NCBI GenBank assembly: GCA_030849075.1
Contig: JASAOO010003413.1
Coordinates: forward strand, 1 to 57,013
Source: Zelonia costaricensis
Taxonomy: Eukaryota > Euglenozoa > Kinetoplastea > Trypanosomatida > Trypanosomatidae
DNA length: 57,013 nucleotides
Direction: 5' to 3'
The translations under genes were made by a program, and so were the position numbers. Of the stretch, positions 9,958 through 20,175 are shown in pieces; position 1 is the stretch's first letter; each line of letters starts with the position of its first letter. The notes beneath the pieces were generated by a model. It was not told the origin of the DNA. It saw nothing but the letters and a program-made list of their open reading frames with translations, and ran no database searches.

Positions 9958-10286
9958 TCAAGTTGTGCCCGCATCAGATGCCAACTTGAATTCAAGACAC
10001 CCCTGACGCTGGGCCGTGCTCGCCTGCTGCGCGCGTAGCTCTTGGACAGGGGCCAGTGTGGCACCCAGCCGGGCCGCCGCCCCCATCAAGCGGGCAGTCA
10101 CGTCCCCGCCCCCGTCTTTGTGGACGGGTCGCGAAGAACCTCTTCCGAGTTCCGTGCTGGCGCGTTCGTGGCCGCGATCGCACCGAGGCGTCCGAGAGCC
10201 CTCCCCAGCTTTTCGCGCAAGTGCACGTGGCCGGCGCATTCCCGCTTCACCGCCTGGCGGACCTGGGTCCGGACTGTGGGAGCCAT
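9958..10286 (-). pseudogene. Small minus-strand gene with a one-base frameshift (about 109 aa)
   Basis: Reading leftwards from the ATG at 10286 (context ACCATGG), about 61 GC3-rich codons give a basic, Arg/Ala/Leu-rich polypeptide. The frame then meets TGA just after a run of Gs interrupted by one C near 10108-10117. Stepping one frame at that run continues the same composition for 48 codons (DVTARLMGAAARLGATLAP...) to a TGA at 9958-9960. The length, 329 nt, is one short of a whole number of codons, as expected for one missing G. Only this frame pair reads sensibly, and codon use matches true genes of the window. It may be a real pseudogene, or a functional gene broken by a homopolymer error. 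If real, it is the last gene of the minus-strand unit. I do not recognise the family. Confidence 0.45.
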
Positions 10287-11847
10287 GGTTTCCCCTCGCA
10301 GCTGGCGCGAGCGTCCACTGCGTGTGGTTGCCTTGAAGGACCCACAGCGTGCGCAGCAGGCATCCACCCATCATGCCCGCCACGCGAGGGGTCGGACGGA
10401 TGGGCTTGGGTGGGCCTGGTTGCTCTTGGCAGTGCCTTGCTGTAGGGGGGTTGAAAGGGCAGGGACACCACGTTGTGGCGTCCGCTGCTCAGAAGCACGG
10501 GTCGTGGGGAACACCAGGCCTGGAGTCCAGTGCTTGCACACGGCGTGCAAGTCTCTGAATATCGTGCCTTCAGGCTCCTTGAATGTCCGTATCGAATGAA
10601 CGTGGTTATTGTGGGAGAGAGTTTAAGATGAGGGGTGAATGGGTTACGGCATGTGTGCATCGGTCGCGCCATGTCGCATCCATCGTGGGTCGTCATGGCG
10701 ACCATGATCCCATCAAATCTCTCTCAACCAACAAGCCGCAGTTTCGGATACCGCAGAGGCGTTCACACAACAGGACGGGAGTGTTCGCCGTTGCTTGCTG
10801 GGCTTCGACAAGGGAGTTGGCGTCCCAGCCCCTACCTTCTCGATACTCTTGCCCTGGAGTGAGGACGGTGGGGTAGGAGGTGGGAGCTGACATAGTAACC
10901 GACATAGCGGGGGGGGGCACAAGGCAGAGTGTATAGAAAGCCACCAGTGGGATTAAAAAACAAAGAAAATGCTGAAAGGGGTACGGGGTAACAAACGTAT
11001 CGGCGCCGTTACCGAACCAGCGGACGTGCAGGATGTCTTTCTTTTTCTTCGGAAGGGTTAGCGTGACAGAAACGGTGCGAAGACTGGCGAGGAAGAAAAA
11101 GGAGAGACATGAACGGAGGAGACATCCATCATTGGCGACAAGTCGCGTCATCAACAGCAGGGCAACAAAAAGCACTAGCGTTTCGACATGAAGGGTGCGC
11201 AACTGTCTAGTTCTTTTTCTGTCTCTCGCTTCGCTTCCCTGAAGACGGTGGGCTCGCGAGAAGGACAGAGGGCCGGTGGTGGTGGAGGAATGGAAGGAGG
11301 CGACATTCAGTAACGGCGACGGGTCGCTTCTTAAGGATAAGTGGAGTGCTGCCCTTTTCTGTGGATGGCGGCGTGTCTATGTGCGTTGCGGCTCCCGCGC
11401 TACGCGTCAGTTCTCCCTCGAGCGACCATCCCGGATGAGGGGATGCCAAATGTCGCCCGCTCGTCTGCGGCGTGTCGGGGATCGCTGACGGGGAGTCGGC
11501 AGGGTAAGAGGGAAAAAACAAGAGGATGGTTGGACACCAGGGAACTGGCACAAGGCGAGCAAGCTGGAGCTGGTTTGATGCGTCTTCGTTGCTCCAAGGC
11601 AACGGGTGCGTGCCGGGGCGCGCCGCATGTGCGTCCGGTGCCTTGGCGGAGGGCGCGCTGCCGTGCTCTGCCTGCTACTCGGAAGGCTGCTGTATTCGCG
11701 TCTCGATCTTCCTTGAGAGTTCGAGTGTGTCTGTGTGTGTGTGTGTGTGTGTCTATGCCCCAATTCACACCTTCGTTACGGTGGCCTTTACCAACAACAA
11801 TTAAAAGCACGTCCACCACAGGTGGCACTCTTCTGCGAGTGGGCTTG
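10287..11847 (-). other. Intergenic: probable 3' UTR of the ABC transporter gene
   Basis: From about 10600 rightwards the sequence returns to ordinary intergenic character, with pyrimidine-rich minus-strand tracts and a GT repeat near 11731-11751. A possible splice acceptor for the small frameshifted gene is the pyrimidine tract ending in AG at 10441-10440, but two or three ATGs lie between it and 10286. A closer AG near 10310-10300 is an alternative. Confidence 0.55.
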
Positions 11848-14800
11848 TCACAAAAACGACTCCAGGTCCTCTAGGCTGCTTGCCTGCTCCTTGGAAAGGT
11901 GCGCCACGCACCGACCCTTCTCGACGACAACGACGCTGTCGCACAGCGAGATGATTGTCTCCAGACGGTGTGCGATGAGAAGGACGCCGCTCTTGACACC
12001 GTCCCGTGCTGCGCCGGTGCCGCTCCGGCCGAGCATCTCCTCCTTGATGACGCGCTGGATAAGGTCATCTGTGCGACGGTCGACACGCGAGCTGACCTCG
12101 TCCAGCAGCACGACGCGGGGGCGGTGCAGGATAGCGCGTGCAAGACAGAGCAACTGCCGCTGCCCAGCGGATAGGTTCGAGCCGCCAGCCGTGACGGGGT
12201 GGTCAAGCACGCGCATCGCCGCGTCGGCGCTGCTCCCGCACGGCAGCGCGACCGAGTCGCCCGCTAGCTCCTGCGCACCGTCGCTCTCGGATTGAGACGG
12301 CGCCAGCAGCTCATCCAACGCAACCTTGTGCAGCACCTCGCACAGGCGCACATCGAGCACCGCAGCGTCGCCCCCTGTTGCGCCGTCGTAGCCGAGGAGA
12401 AGGTTGCTGCGGCACGTGCCCTGCAGCAGGAACGGCTCCTGCGAGACGAGCTGGAAGTAGTGCTTGCGCAACGCGTGCTGCGATAGACCGAGCGCGTTGA
12501 CTACCGCGTGGTGCGGCGCCGGCGGAGTGAGCAGCTGCGCGGGCACGAGCACCTCACCCTCCACCACGTCCATGAGCCCCAGCAGCGCGTTGAAAAGCGA
12601 CGACTTGCCGTTGCCGGTGCGCCCGATCAGACCGACACACTCGCCTTGGCGCAGGGCAAAGCAAATGTCAGTCAGCACCCACGGCAGCTGCGGCTGGTAC
12701 TTGGCGCAGAGGTGACGCACGTCAAGCAGCGGGTGCACTCCGATCTCTGCCGCCTCTGCCTTCGCCGCGCTGCCCTCCTGCCCTGACCCTGTAGGCTCGT
12801 CGTCGGTCGTCGAGTCCGCAGCCGCCGGGGCCGTCTCTGCCGGAATCTCTTCTTCGAGCCGTAGGAGCTGCTCGGCGCTGACAAACTGGTTCTGGAACAT
12901 GCCAAAGCGGCGGCACAGCATCGAAAGCGAGCGCGACGCCGTCATGCTCGAGATGATGCCGAGCCCTGCGAAGGCCGCGCTGCCAGCCGACGCCGTCGGC
13001 GAGAGACACACTGTCATCACCGACAGAAGAGCCAGCGCAGATGTGAAGGCGAGTGCCACAAACTCCAGCCGCAGGGCGACCCAGCGGTCTGCGGTCAGAC
13101 CGGCATTGGCGGCGACGTGGACGGCGTCAAGGGCCTCGTTCATCTCGCGCACCAGCTGTTCCTTCATCACCGCCCCAAAAGCGCGCACCGTTACGGCGCC
13201 GTTCACGGCGTCCTTGATCACTGCCAGCGCGCGGCTCTGCAGCACGCCCTCAAGCGCACGCACCTGCTTAGTGAAGGACAGGAAGCGCACCGTGAGGTGG
13301 TAGAAAAGAAGCGCCGAGATGGGCAACACGGCGATGAAGGGGCCAAAGTGGAAGGCGTTGAAGCACACCATGCCAAGAAGCTGCAGCACCGTCAAAAAGA
13401 TGAGCTGCACCGACTCCCCCAAGGCCCGGTCCACCACCTCCTGGTCACGGCTTAGGATTTGCAGGAGCCGGCTCGATGGGATGCGATCAAAGTACGACAC
13501 CGGCGCCTTGAACAGCTTGCGCACGGCGTGCAGCTGCAGCGCGTCAGCCATCCGCTGGTACGACCGGAAGAAGAAATCGGTGCGGAGCATCGACAGCAAG
13601 GCGGCGCTGAAGCCGATGAAGGCGTAGGTGCCGAGAAACTGCGCCGCGACGGTGTCGAGCACGAATGGGTTGTGCCACGCGATGGGTACGCCGAGCACGG
13701 TCATCAGTGGGGGAGCCGGCGCCGGCGGCGGCGCCTGTGGGGCCGCGGTAGTCTTGTCGCCGCGTGTCACGACGAGCGACAGGACGTCCAGCATGACCTT
13801 GCGCGCGCGCTGCGACTTCGTGCTGCGCAGAATCGTCTCGAACGCCGCCTTGCGCTTGTCATAGAGGGAGATGTACACGCCGAGCCAGTTGTCCATGAGG
13901 GTGCGGAAGAGCTGCATCACCACGCTCAGCGCCAGACACCACAGGAGCCGACCGCTGCCGATGTACTCAACAAAGAGGCGATGCAAGTCGGCGGCGCGCG
14001 GCAGCAGGGAGTTGATGCCGGCTGCTGCCAGGGGCGGCGCTGCGGGCGGCGCCTTCGGCGACCCATGGACGGCCGGCGGCAGTGCGGCTGTGCCGGGAGA
14101 CGTGTCACCCCGCTGCGCCGCAGCAGCGTCGTGTTCGACGGCGCGGCGCTGGTCTTTAGCCTCCGCCGCCGCTGCCGCCGCCGTGCGCCACGCGATTTTC
14201 TGTCGGAGCACCTCCTCCACGGCTGGGGCGCGGTGGATGCCGTCCTCGTGCAGCGTGCCGTCTGGCCAGATGGAGAGCACGCGGTCCGGCATCAGGAGTC
14301 CCACGGCGACGTGCGTTGCGAGGATGATCGTCTTGGCGCGGCGCGGTGCGGTGGCGACGGCGTCGCTGGCAGTAGAGCAGAGCAGCCCGTGAAAGAGGTG
14401 GGCGATGATGTGCTTCTGCACCTCGACATCCAACGCGGAGAGCACATCGTCGAGGATGAAGACGTCCGTCTCGCTGTACCGGTACACTGCACGCGCCAGC
14501 GCCACTCGCGCCCGCTGCCCCCCCGACAGCTTTGAGCCGCCCTCGCCCACCATCGTGCGGTCGCCCTTCGCGAGGGCCTTGACGTCGGTGTGCAGCGCAC
14601 ACGCCTCCAGCACTCGCTCGTACCACTCCCGCTCCGTCGAGCTCTCCGGCGCGTCGTCGGCGACGAGGCGGATGTTCTCGCGCACGGTGCCCTGCCGCAA
14701 CCACGGCACCTCGGCACAGTACACCACCCGTCCGCCAACCTGAAACCCGGGGCCAGCGGAGGGGCTGCCGTCGGTGGGCAGTTTGTACAGTTCGCCCAGC

Positions 14801-17800
14801 ATGGCCAGTAGAAGAGCGCTCTTGCCGCACCCTGTGGCGCCGTGCACGACCACGAACTCCCCAGCCGACACAGCGACGTCGACGTCGCGCAGCACCACCG
14901 AACGCGAGCTGCCCTGCCGCGGGCTGGAGAAGGTGCTGGAGAGCGGGCTCCCGGTCGCCTCCTCAGCCGTCGCGCCGCTGCCCGCGCCTGTCGGTGGCGG
15001 CCGGAGCGCTGCGCTGAAGGTGGGCGCGGTGCCGTGGGCCATCTGCTCTGCAACCGCGGCTTGCGTGTTCCACGCAAAGGTGCCGCGCACGCACCGCACC
15101 TCGCCTCGCCTCACGACTGGCGGCGCCACGGCGCGGGAGGGCTCCGCCCCCGCCGCCGTCGCCACGGGCTGTTGCGTGGCTTCGCCATCTGCGCCGCCAG
15201 TGCCGCGCGGCGCTCCATCGCGGTGCTGCACGTACGCGGCGCTGGCGCTCTCTCCGGCCTCCTGCTCCGTCAAGTAATGCTCGATGCGCAGCAGCGACGT
15301 GTACCCGCGCGACACCTGCGAGTACAGGTGCGGCAGCGTCCACACAGGGAAGCGCATCACCTGCAGCGCTGCCATCGTCGGGACGAGCACCGCCGCGTCC
15401 ATCGTGCCGCCAGTGAGCAGGTACGATCCGCAGCACATCAGCGCGACCAGCAGGGTCGTCACCTCCGTCTGCGCCGCCGCCACGCTCTCGGCGCGGCCGA
15501 CGCGCGTGATGCCCTCGCTCTCGCGCACGCGGACCTCCTCGATGCGGCCGACAAGGCACTCTTCCAGAGCCATGGACTTGACGGTGCGCATGGTCGAGAG
15601 GGCCGCGGTGAGGTCGCTGAGACGCGATTCGCTGTTCTTCGCCTGCTGCTGCGCCGTGCGGACCCGGGCCGCGCTGCTGCGGTTGAGCGGGATGAGGGCG
15701 ACGAGGGCAGCAAAGGTGGCCAGCGTAGAGAAGAGGCCGACATACGAGTACATGCTCATGAGGGACGAGACAATGACGAACGGGTGGCCCCACACGTTGT
15801 GTAGGAAGATGATGCAGTCACCGCAGTTGGTGGTGTCGACCGTGAGGAGCGCCATGACCTCACCCTCGCGCGACAACGTCGCACTCGTGGTCGCCGGCGC
15901 CGGCGCTGACGCCTCCGGTGCCGCCTTCGCCGTCGGTGACGCCGCAACCTCCGTCTTGCTGCCCTTATCGTGAGACCGTGCGGGGGACTGGGGGCTCGCC
16001 GGGCTGCCCGGCGCTGTCGCTGCTGCTGCAGCCGAGCCCGCGCGGGCTTTGCCACCGCCGGTGTACGCAAGCGGCGTCGTCAGGGACTGCCGCAGCAGCA
16101 GCGTCTTGAGGGCCGACGTGGCCTTCACGCACGACGCGTACAGGTGGGTGAGGTAGAGCTGAAAGAAGAGCGCCTGCAGCGACACGGCAAGGATGAGGCT
16201 GAGGCAGATGAGCATGCCGCGGCCGAGGAAGGTGTGGCGCACCATAGCGTTCGACACGCTCACCTCCTTCAAGAAGGTCACCAGCGCCTTGACAACGCGC
16301 GGCGCCAGCAGTGAGAGCAGGTCCTGAGTCAGCTTCAGCGGCACGCACACAACCACAAACTCACGGCCGCTGGGGTGTCGCAGAAAGGTGCGGAAGAGAG
16401 CGGCGCCAGTGCGCGGTGGTCCGAACTCACCGGGGTGGCGGCTGCTCGATCGGGCCGAGGGTGGCAAGAAGAAAACAGCGAAGGCCCGGGAGAGAATGCG
16501 GCGCACCGGCCGCGTCACAGCCATGAAGCTGCGCTCCAGCCACCCCACCTCGTCCGCCGTCGGCGGCTCGTGCCGACGCTGCCAGAGCGACCACGCCGGA
16601 TTCGCTATCCGCTCACGCGTGCGCAGCGAGCGGGCGAGCCGCGGCAGGCGGTCGACGACCCGCAGCAGCGCGAGCCAGTGACCGCGGCCGTCGTCGTGGA
16701 TCGAGGACAGTGGCGGCGGCGCGAAGATGTTGAGTGGGGCGAGCAGCGTGAAGTTGAGCACCGGGCTGATCCAGCTGTCGGTGACGAGCGCCGCGAAGGA
16801 GGCCGTGTTGGGATCTGGGAAGGCGGCGCCGGGGCGCTGCGCGGGCGGCTCTGCGAGTCGCTGGCGCCTTGGCGAATCCGCGTCAGAGGACCCGGAGTCG
16901 TCCGGGGCGTCCGCGGTAAGGGGCGTGGGGCTCAGGACAATGGGGCAGAGGTGCAACGCACTCGCGGCCTTGCGCGAGCGCTTCCACAGTGCCCCGCACA
17001 CCGGACACCGCTCCCAGCCGTTGGGCACAAAGAGGGGCCGCACCCCCACAATGGCGTGGAAGAGCCGCTGCGCGTCGAGGGCGACGACGAAGCCCAGTAC
17101 CAGCTTCACGAAGAGAAGCACGAGCCGCCCCGCTGCGACGGCCTCGGCCGTTGAGTCGAAGAGCTGCGGTGGAAGCAACAGCGAGGCCTCGATCTGGAAG
17201 CTGGCGATGGCCTGCTGCCGTGCCTGCAGTTGCCGCAGCGACGCGTACGTCGGTTCCGCACCCGCGACAGCCGCCGCTGCATGCCCGCCCTTCTGATCAA
17301 CGCCGCCGGCCACCAAGGAGGGCGAGTTGAGGACGGGGTAGCTCATGAACCACGTCAGCTCCACCGCCGCAAGGGCGAAGCGCAGAACGCTGTCGTACCC
17401 GTTGCCGTAACGCACCGTGATGTGCAGCGGGACGGGCCGCCGCGAACCGCCTCGTTCGAGCGTGTGGCGGCCGCGGCACGGCGCCGTGAGACTGCCGAGG
17501 AACGCCGTGCAGATTCGCGCCGCGGCCAGAAGTGCATTGGAGAACAGGAAGGCCAGACCGAAGAAGAGCACCATGCTGGACGGCGACATCCACAGGAAGG
17601 CGCCACACGCGCGAGAGGCCGCCACCGCCCCGGCAAAACCGGTTCCACGCCTTGTCCTGAAAACGTCTGTCAAGCCGTGCAGCAAGGTCTGGTCCACTGA
17701 GTGACGGATGCCGTGGTACATGCGCACTGCGGTGTCGGCAGCCAAGTCGCGCTTGCTGGCGTTCGTGTCCGCGAAGGTGAGCGCTGAGTTGAAGAGCTGG

Positions 17801-17964
17801 TCCACCAGCTGTCCCCACAGGATGTGAATAAAGCAGAGATGCACGACGAAGAAGGCGTAGCCAGGAATTCGCCGCAGCACGCCGTGGAAGAGGAACCGTG
17901 CGCCACTTCGCGCCGGCCTTGTCTCCTCCGCCTTCAGGGTCTTGCCCACCATCGGCGACGACAT
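11848..17964 (-). CDS. ABC transporter, ABCC (MRP-like) full transporter, 2038 aa
   Basis: A full-size ATP-binding cassette exporter with an extra N-terminal hydrophobic region of several membrane segments, then membrane domain 1, NBD1, membrane domain 2 and NBD2. NBD1 has Walker A GATGCGKS (about 1040), signature LSGGQ (about 1144) and Walker B FILDD (about 1168), lacking the catalytic Glu; its Q-loop position reads Glu (VVYCAEVPW). NBD2 has GRTGNGKS (about 1780), LSAGQ (about 1930), VVLLDE (about 1950) and an intact Q-loop and H-loop. This asymmetry is typical of ABCC proteins, which export glutathione or thiol conjugates and other anions; the substrate here is unknown. About 70 low-complexity residues are inserted after the first helix pair of membrane domain 1. 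A CxxC...HxC cluster sits near residues 318-338. The start is the first ATG after the acceptor at 18019; an open frame upstream lacks ATG. Confidence 0.92.
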   Translation of the reverse strand: MSSPMVGKTLKAEETRPARSGARFLFHGVLRRIPGYAFFVVHLCFIHILWGQLVDQLFNSALTFADTNASKRDLAADTAVRMYHGIRHSVDQTLLHGLTDVFRTRRGTGFAGAVAASRACGAFLWMSPSSMVLFFGLAFLFSNALLAAARICTAFLGSLTAPCRGRHTLERGGSRRPVPLHITVRYGNGYDSVLRFALAAVELTWFMSYPVLNSPSLVAGGVDQKGGHAAAAVAGAEPTYASLRQLQARQQAIASFQIEASLLLPPQLFDSTAEAVAAGRLVLLFVKLVLGFVVALDAQRLFHAIVGVRPLFVPNGWERCPVCGALWKRSRKAASALHLCPIVLSPTPLTADAPDDSGSSDADSPRRQRLAEPPAQRPGAAFPDPNTASFAALVTDSWISPVLNFTLLAPLNIFAPPPLSSIHDDGRGHWLALLRVVDRLPRLARSLRTRERIANPAWSLWQRRHEPPTADEVGWLERSFMAVTRPVRRILSRAFAVFFLPPSARSSSRHPGEFGPPRTGAALFRTFLRHPSGREFVVVCVPLKLTQDLLSLLAPRVVKALVTFLKEVSVSNAMVRHTFLGRGMLICLSLILAVSLQALFFQLYLTHLYASCVKATSALKTLLLRQSLTTPLAYTGGGKARAGSAAAAATAPGSPASPQSPARSHDKGSKTEVAASPTAKAAPEASAPAPATTSATLSREGEVMALLTVDTTNCGDCIIFLHNVWGHPFVIVSSLMSMYSYVGLFSTLATFAALVALIPLNRSSAARVRTAQQQAKNSESRLSDLTAALSTMRTVKSMALEECLVGRIEEVRVRESEGITRVGRAESVAAAQTEVTTLLVALMCCGSYLLTGGTMDAAVLVPTMAALQVMRFPVWTLPHLYSQVSRGYTSLLRIEHYLTEQEAGESASAAYVQHRDGAPRGTGGADGEATQQPVATAAGAEPSRAVAPPVVRRGEVRCVRGTFAWNTQAAVAEQMAHGTAPTFSAALRPPPTGAGSGATAEEATGSPLSSTFSSPRQGSSRSVVLRDVDVAVSAGEFVVVHGATGCGKSALLLAMLGELYKLPTDGSPSAGPGFQVGGRVVYCAEVPWLRQGTVRENIRLVADDAPESSTEREWYERVLEACALHTDVKALAKGDRTMVGEGGSKLSGGQRARVALARAVYRYSETDVFILDDVLSALDVEVQKHIIAHLFHGLLCSTASDAVATAPRRAKTIILATHVAVGLLMPDRVLSIWPDGTLHEDGIHRAPAVEEVLRQKIAWRTAAAAAAEAKDQRRAVEHDAAAAQRGDTSPGTAALPPAVHGSPKAPPAAPPLAAAGINSLLPRAADLHRLFVEYIGSGRLLWCLALSVVMQLFRTLMDNWLGVYISLYDKRKAAFETILRSTKSQRARKVMLDVLSLVVTRGDKTTAAPQAPPPAPAPPLMTVLGVPIAWHNPFVLDTVAAQFLGTYAFIGFSAALLSMLRTDFFFRSYQRMADALQLHAVRKLFKAPVSYFDRIPSSRLLQILSRDQEVVDRALGESVQLIFLTVLQLLGMVCFNAFHFGPFIAVLPISALLFYHLTVRFLSFTKQVRALEGVLQSRALAVIKDAVNGAVTVRAFGAVMKEQLVREMNEALDAVHVAANAGLTADRWVALRLEFVALAFTSALALLSVMTVCLSPTASAGSAAFAGLGIISSMTASRSLSMLCRRFGMFQNQFVSAEQLLRLEEEIPAETAPAAADSTTDDEPTGSGQEGSAAKAEAAEIGVHPLLDVRHLCAKYQPQLPWVLTDICFALRQGECVGLIGRTGNGKSSLFNALLGLMDVVEGEVLVPAQLLTPPAPHHAVVNALGLSQHALRKHYFQLVSQEPFLLQGTCRSNLLLGYDGATGGDAAVLDVRLCEVLHKVALDELLAPSQSESDGAQELAGDSVALPCGSSADAAMRVLDHPVTAGGSNLSAGQRQLLCLARAILHRPRVVLLDEVSSRVDRRTDDLIQRVIKEEMLGRSGTGAARDGVKSGVLLIAHRLETIISLCDSVVVVEKGRCVAHLSKEQASSLEDLESFL

Positions 17965-18017
17965 GATGCTGCACTGCGCCGTCCACAAATACACACAGCC
18001 GCGTACCACAAGTCGCG

Positions 18018-18050
18018 CCTGCAAAAAAAAAAACCGAGGGAGCGGAGGGC
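18018..18050 (-). promoter_or_regulatory. Predicted spliced-leader acceptor of the ABC transporter gene
   Basis: On the minus strand a CT-rich stretch and a run of 11 T are followed by GCAG, with the AG at 20-19 of 180xx (18020-18019). The mRNA would start at 18018, giving a 54-nt 5' UTR without upstream ATG, which fixes the start codon at 17964. Confidence 0.75.
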
Positions 18051-20175
18051 GGCAGTGAGCAGAGGGACACCCAACGCCCCTTCACAATAGGGGAGACGAC
18101 ACTGACGGAGGAATAGAGGCACCACGGGAGAGAGGAGGAGGGGCGACAAACAGCTAACAAAAACAAGAACCAGTTGTGCAGGCGGCTGAGAGGGGTGGGG
18201 AGGGGGAGGAGGAGGAGGAATGGGAAAAAAGATAAAACCGAGTAGTGGGTGAGATAGGGGGAAGGAAAGGCAGAAGGGTAAACCTAGGAGAGCTGAGAAC
18301 TCTGGCAGCGAGCTGAAAGGGTAGTGCGCGGAGTGGCCGGGATGCACATGCGAGGACGATACGCAGAGAAGGACACGCACGCGCACACCCACTCCACGTC
18401 AAAGAGGCAAAGAAACAAAGCAGCACAGCAGTAGACCACCTTTGCGTCTGCCTCTCTCCGCGACTTGCCTGTGAGTTTGCGCGGCGTTGGCCTGTAAAAG
18501 AGAAAAAAGAAAAGGAGTATAGAAAGGGGGGACGCGCCTTCGCCGCGGGGGCCGCTACAGATACGGCGAGGAGTGCACAAGGCAAGACAACACACCAACA
18601 CAGGTGCAACAGGAGCACGGTGGGGGGGGAGGAGGAGGAGGAGGAAGGGAAGGGCACCACACACTTCTCCACTCTCAAGAGTCCTTCGCTCGGAGCTTCG
18701 TTCACTTTGGCGTCTTCTTCTGCTTTCGTGTGGTGCACTGATTCAGCGTGCCAGTGCGCTGAGTATTGCTTGTATGTGAGGAAAGGAAAGCAGAGGGAGG
18801 GGGAGGAGGGAGATGTGTGGTGCGGCGCAGACAGGCGAGATCGAGAGCAAGCGCAGATCTCGCTATGCTCTGCGGTGTGAGAAATGGTGACAGGATGGGG
18901 CGGCTTTGTGGGGAGGAGAATACTACACACGAGGGAGGAGGGCGCACGTGCTCCGTTCCTCAGTCGTGTGCCCCACCGTGTCCCTTGACGCCTGTCAACA
19001 ACTCACGCACGCTCCTCACGCAACAACAGAAAGAAAAAACGAGAAGGAAATAGCACAGAGTGTCTTGTATGCGATGTCGCGCTAGCGTTTTGATAGAGCG
19101 CCGTGCGCTGGTTCTGCTTGGTAAGCCGTGACGACCCCCTCACCACTGCGAGAGCACGCGTACTCACGCTGAGTCCACCTCTACACGTGGGACGGAGTGT
19201 CAGTGTACGACACACAGCAGGGTTGGTGTCAGCGCGACAGGCGGCGCTGCCACACGCAATAAGAAGGCGGTAGTTTTTTTTTTTTTTGAGGACGGTGTGA
19301 CGATAAGCCATTCGGCGCGCCGTGCTTTGTAGTTTCCACACACGAGGGGCGGGCGGGGGGGGGAGGGTGCAACAATGTGTGTTTGTGTGGGGTGCGAAGA
19401 GAGCTGAGGTGTGAGGCGCACCTCGGCAGCAAGGTCGCCATCGGTACACGCGAGTGCATGTGCAAGCGGAAGTGCGGCCGATGGTGTGAGTGGACCCAGG
19501 TAAGGGAGGAGCAGGAAGGGTGAAACGGGAGCGTTTGGATGGTGGAGGAGAGGACAGGGATGAAACAACACGGCGGAGCGAGTGCCGCATGTCAAGCGCG
19601 CTCGTCGGGAAAAGCAGCGTGAAGCAGGTCACAGCCGCCCACGCCGTGGTGCTGCAGTGGGACGCGCAGACGCAGACACCTACTCGATATAAGTTGACAC
19701 AAGGCGAGGCCGCGTTATGCTCTTTGCGGGGCGCATGGTTGAGTTTCCACAGTGAAGCACGCCCAGGAAGGAACGGGGTGGGGGGGGGAGGACGTAGCGT
19801 CGTGGTTCGGAGAGTATGGGAAACGAGAGGGTCCCACTGTTTTCTCGACCCACCCTCCTCACTGCACCGCAGACACACACACACACACACGCACACGCAA
19901 ACACACGCACGCACCGACACGGAAAAGTCCGCAAGTTAATGCGCACGGGTGTTCAATAAGGTGCACCAGTGGTGATGGTGGGTGGGGAGGGGGTACAGCA
20001 CCTCAACTTCTGTACTTGGTGGCTGCCAAGGCTACCGTAAACAGCGTACTGGAGCAACCGCGCGCGTGTGTCTGTGTGACACACCGTGGCGGCGCATCGT
20101 CACCGTTGCGGTGGACACCACGGCGTGCTGTGTCTGTGCATTTTGCCACGTTGGCACTGCAATGCTTGCCCGCCT
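18051..20175 (-). other. Intergenic: probable 3' UTR of the 1216-aa gene
   Basis: Purine-rich on the plus strand, so pyrimidine-rich in the transcribed RNA. It contains a poly-T run at about 19275-19287 and an AC repeat near 19870-19890. Open frames on either strand are low-complexity and unsupported; I see no gene here. Confidence 0.6.

Noticed and set aside
8202..9989. A 595-codon plus-strand open frame in the strand-switch region
   Set aside because: Composed of Gly, Pro, Arg and Ala strings from homopolymers, with no domain; overlapping open frames of similar length occur in other frames, as expected for stop-poor GC-rich DNA.
10110..10180. A plus-strand FVDGS motif reminiscent of a retroelement RNase H start
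   Set aside because: No further RNase H motif follows, and the opposite strand gives a longer, better-behaved coding signal.
13459..15804. Long plus-strand open frames (13459-14535 and 14842-15804)
   Set aside because: They lie wholly antisense to the ABC transporter, whose nucleotide-binding motifs are intact on the minus strand.
17965..18024. N-terminal extension of the ABC transporter frame
   Set aside because: It begins without an ATG and crosses the predicted trans-splice acceptor, so it should not be in the mRNA.
19869..19890. AC runs considered as CRISPR-like or centromeric repeats
   Set aside because: They are simple microsatellites scattered through intergenic DNA with no spacer structure.
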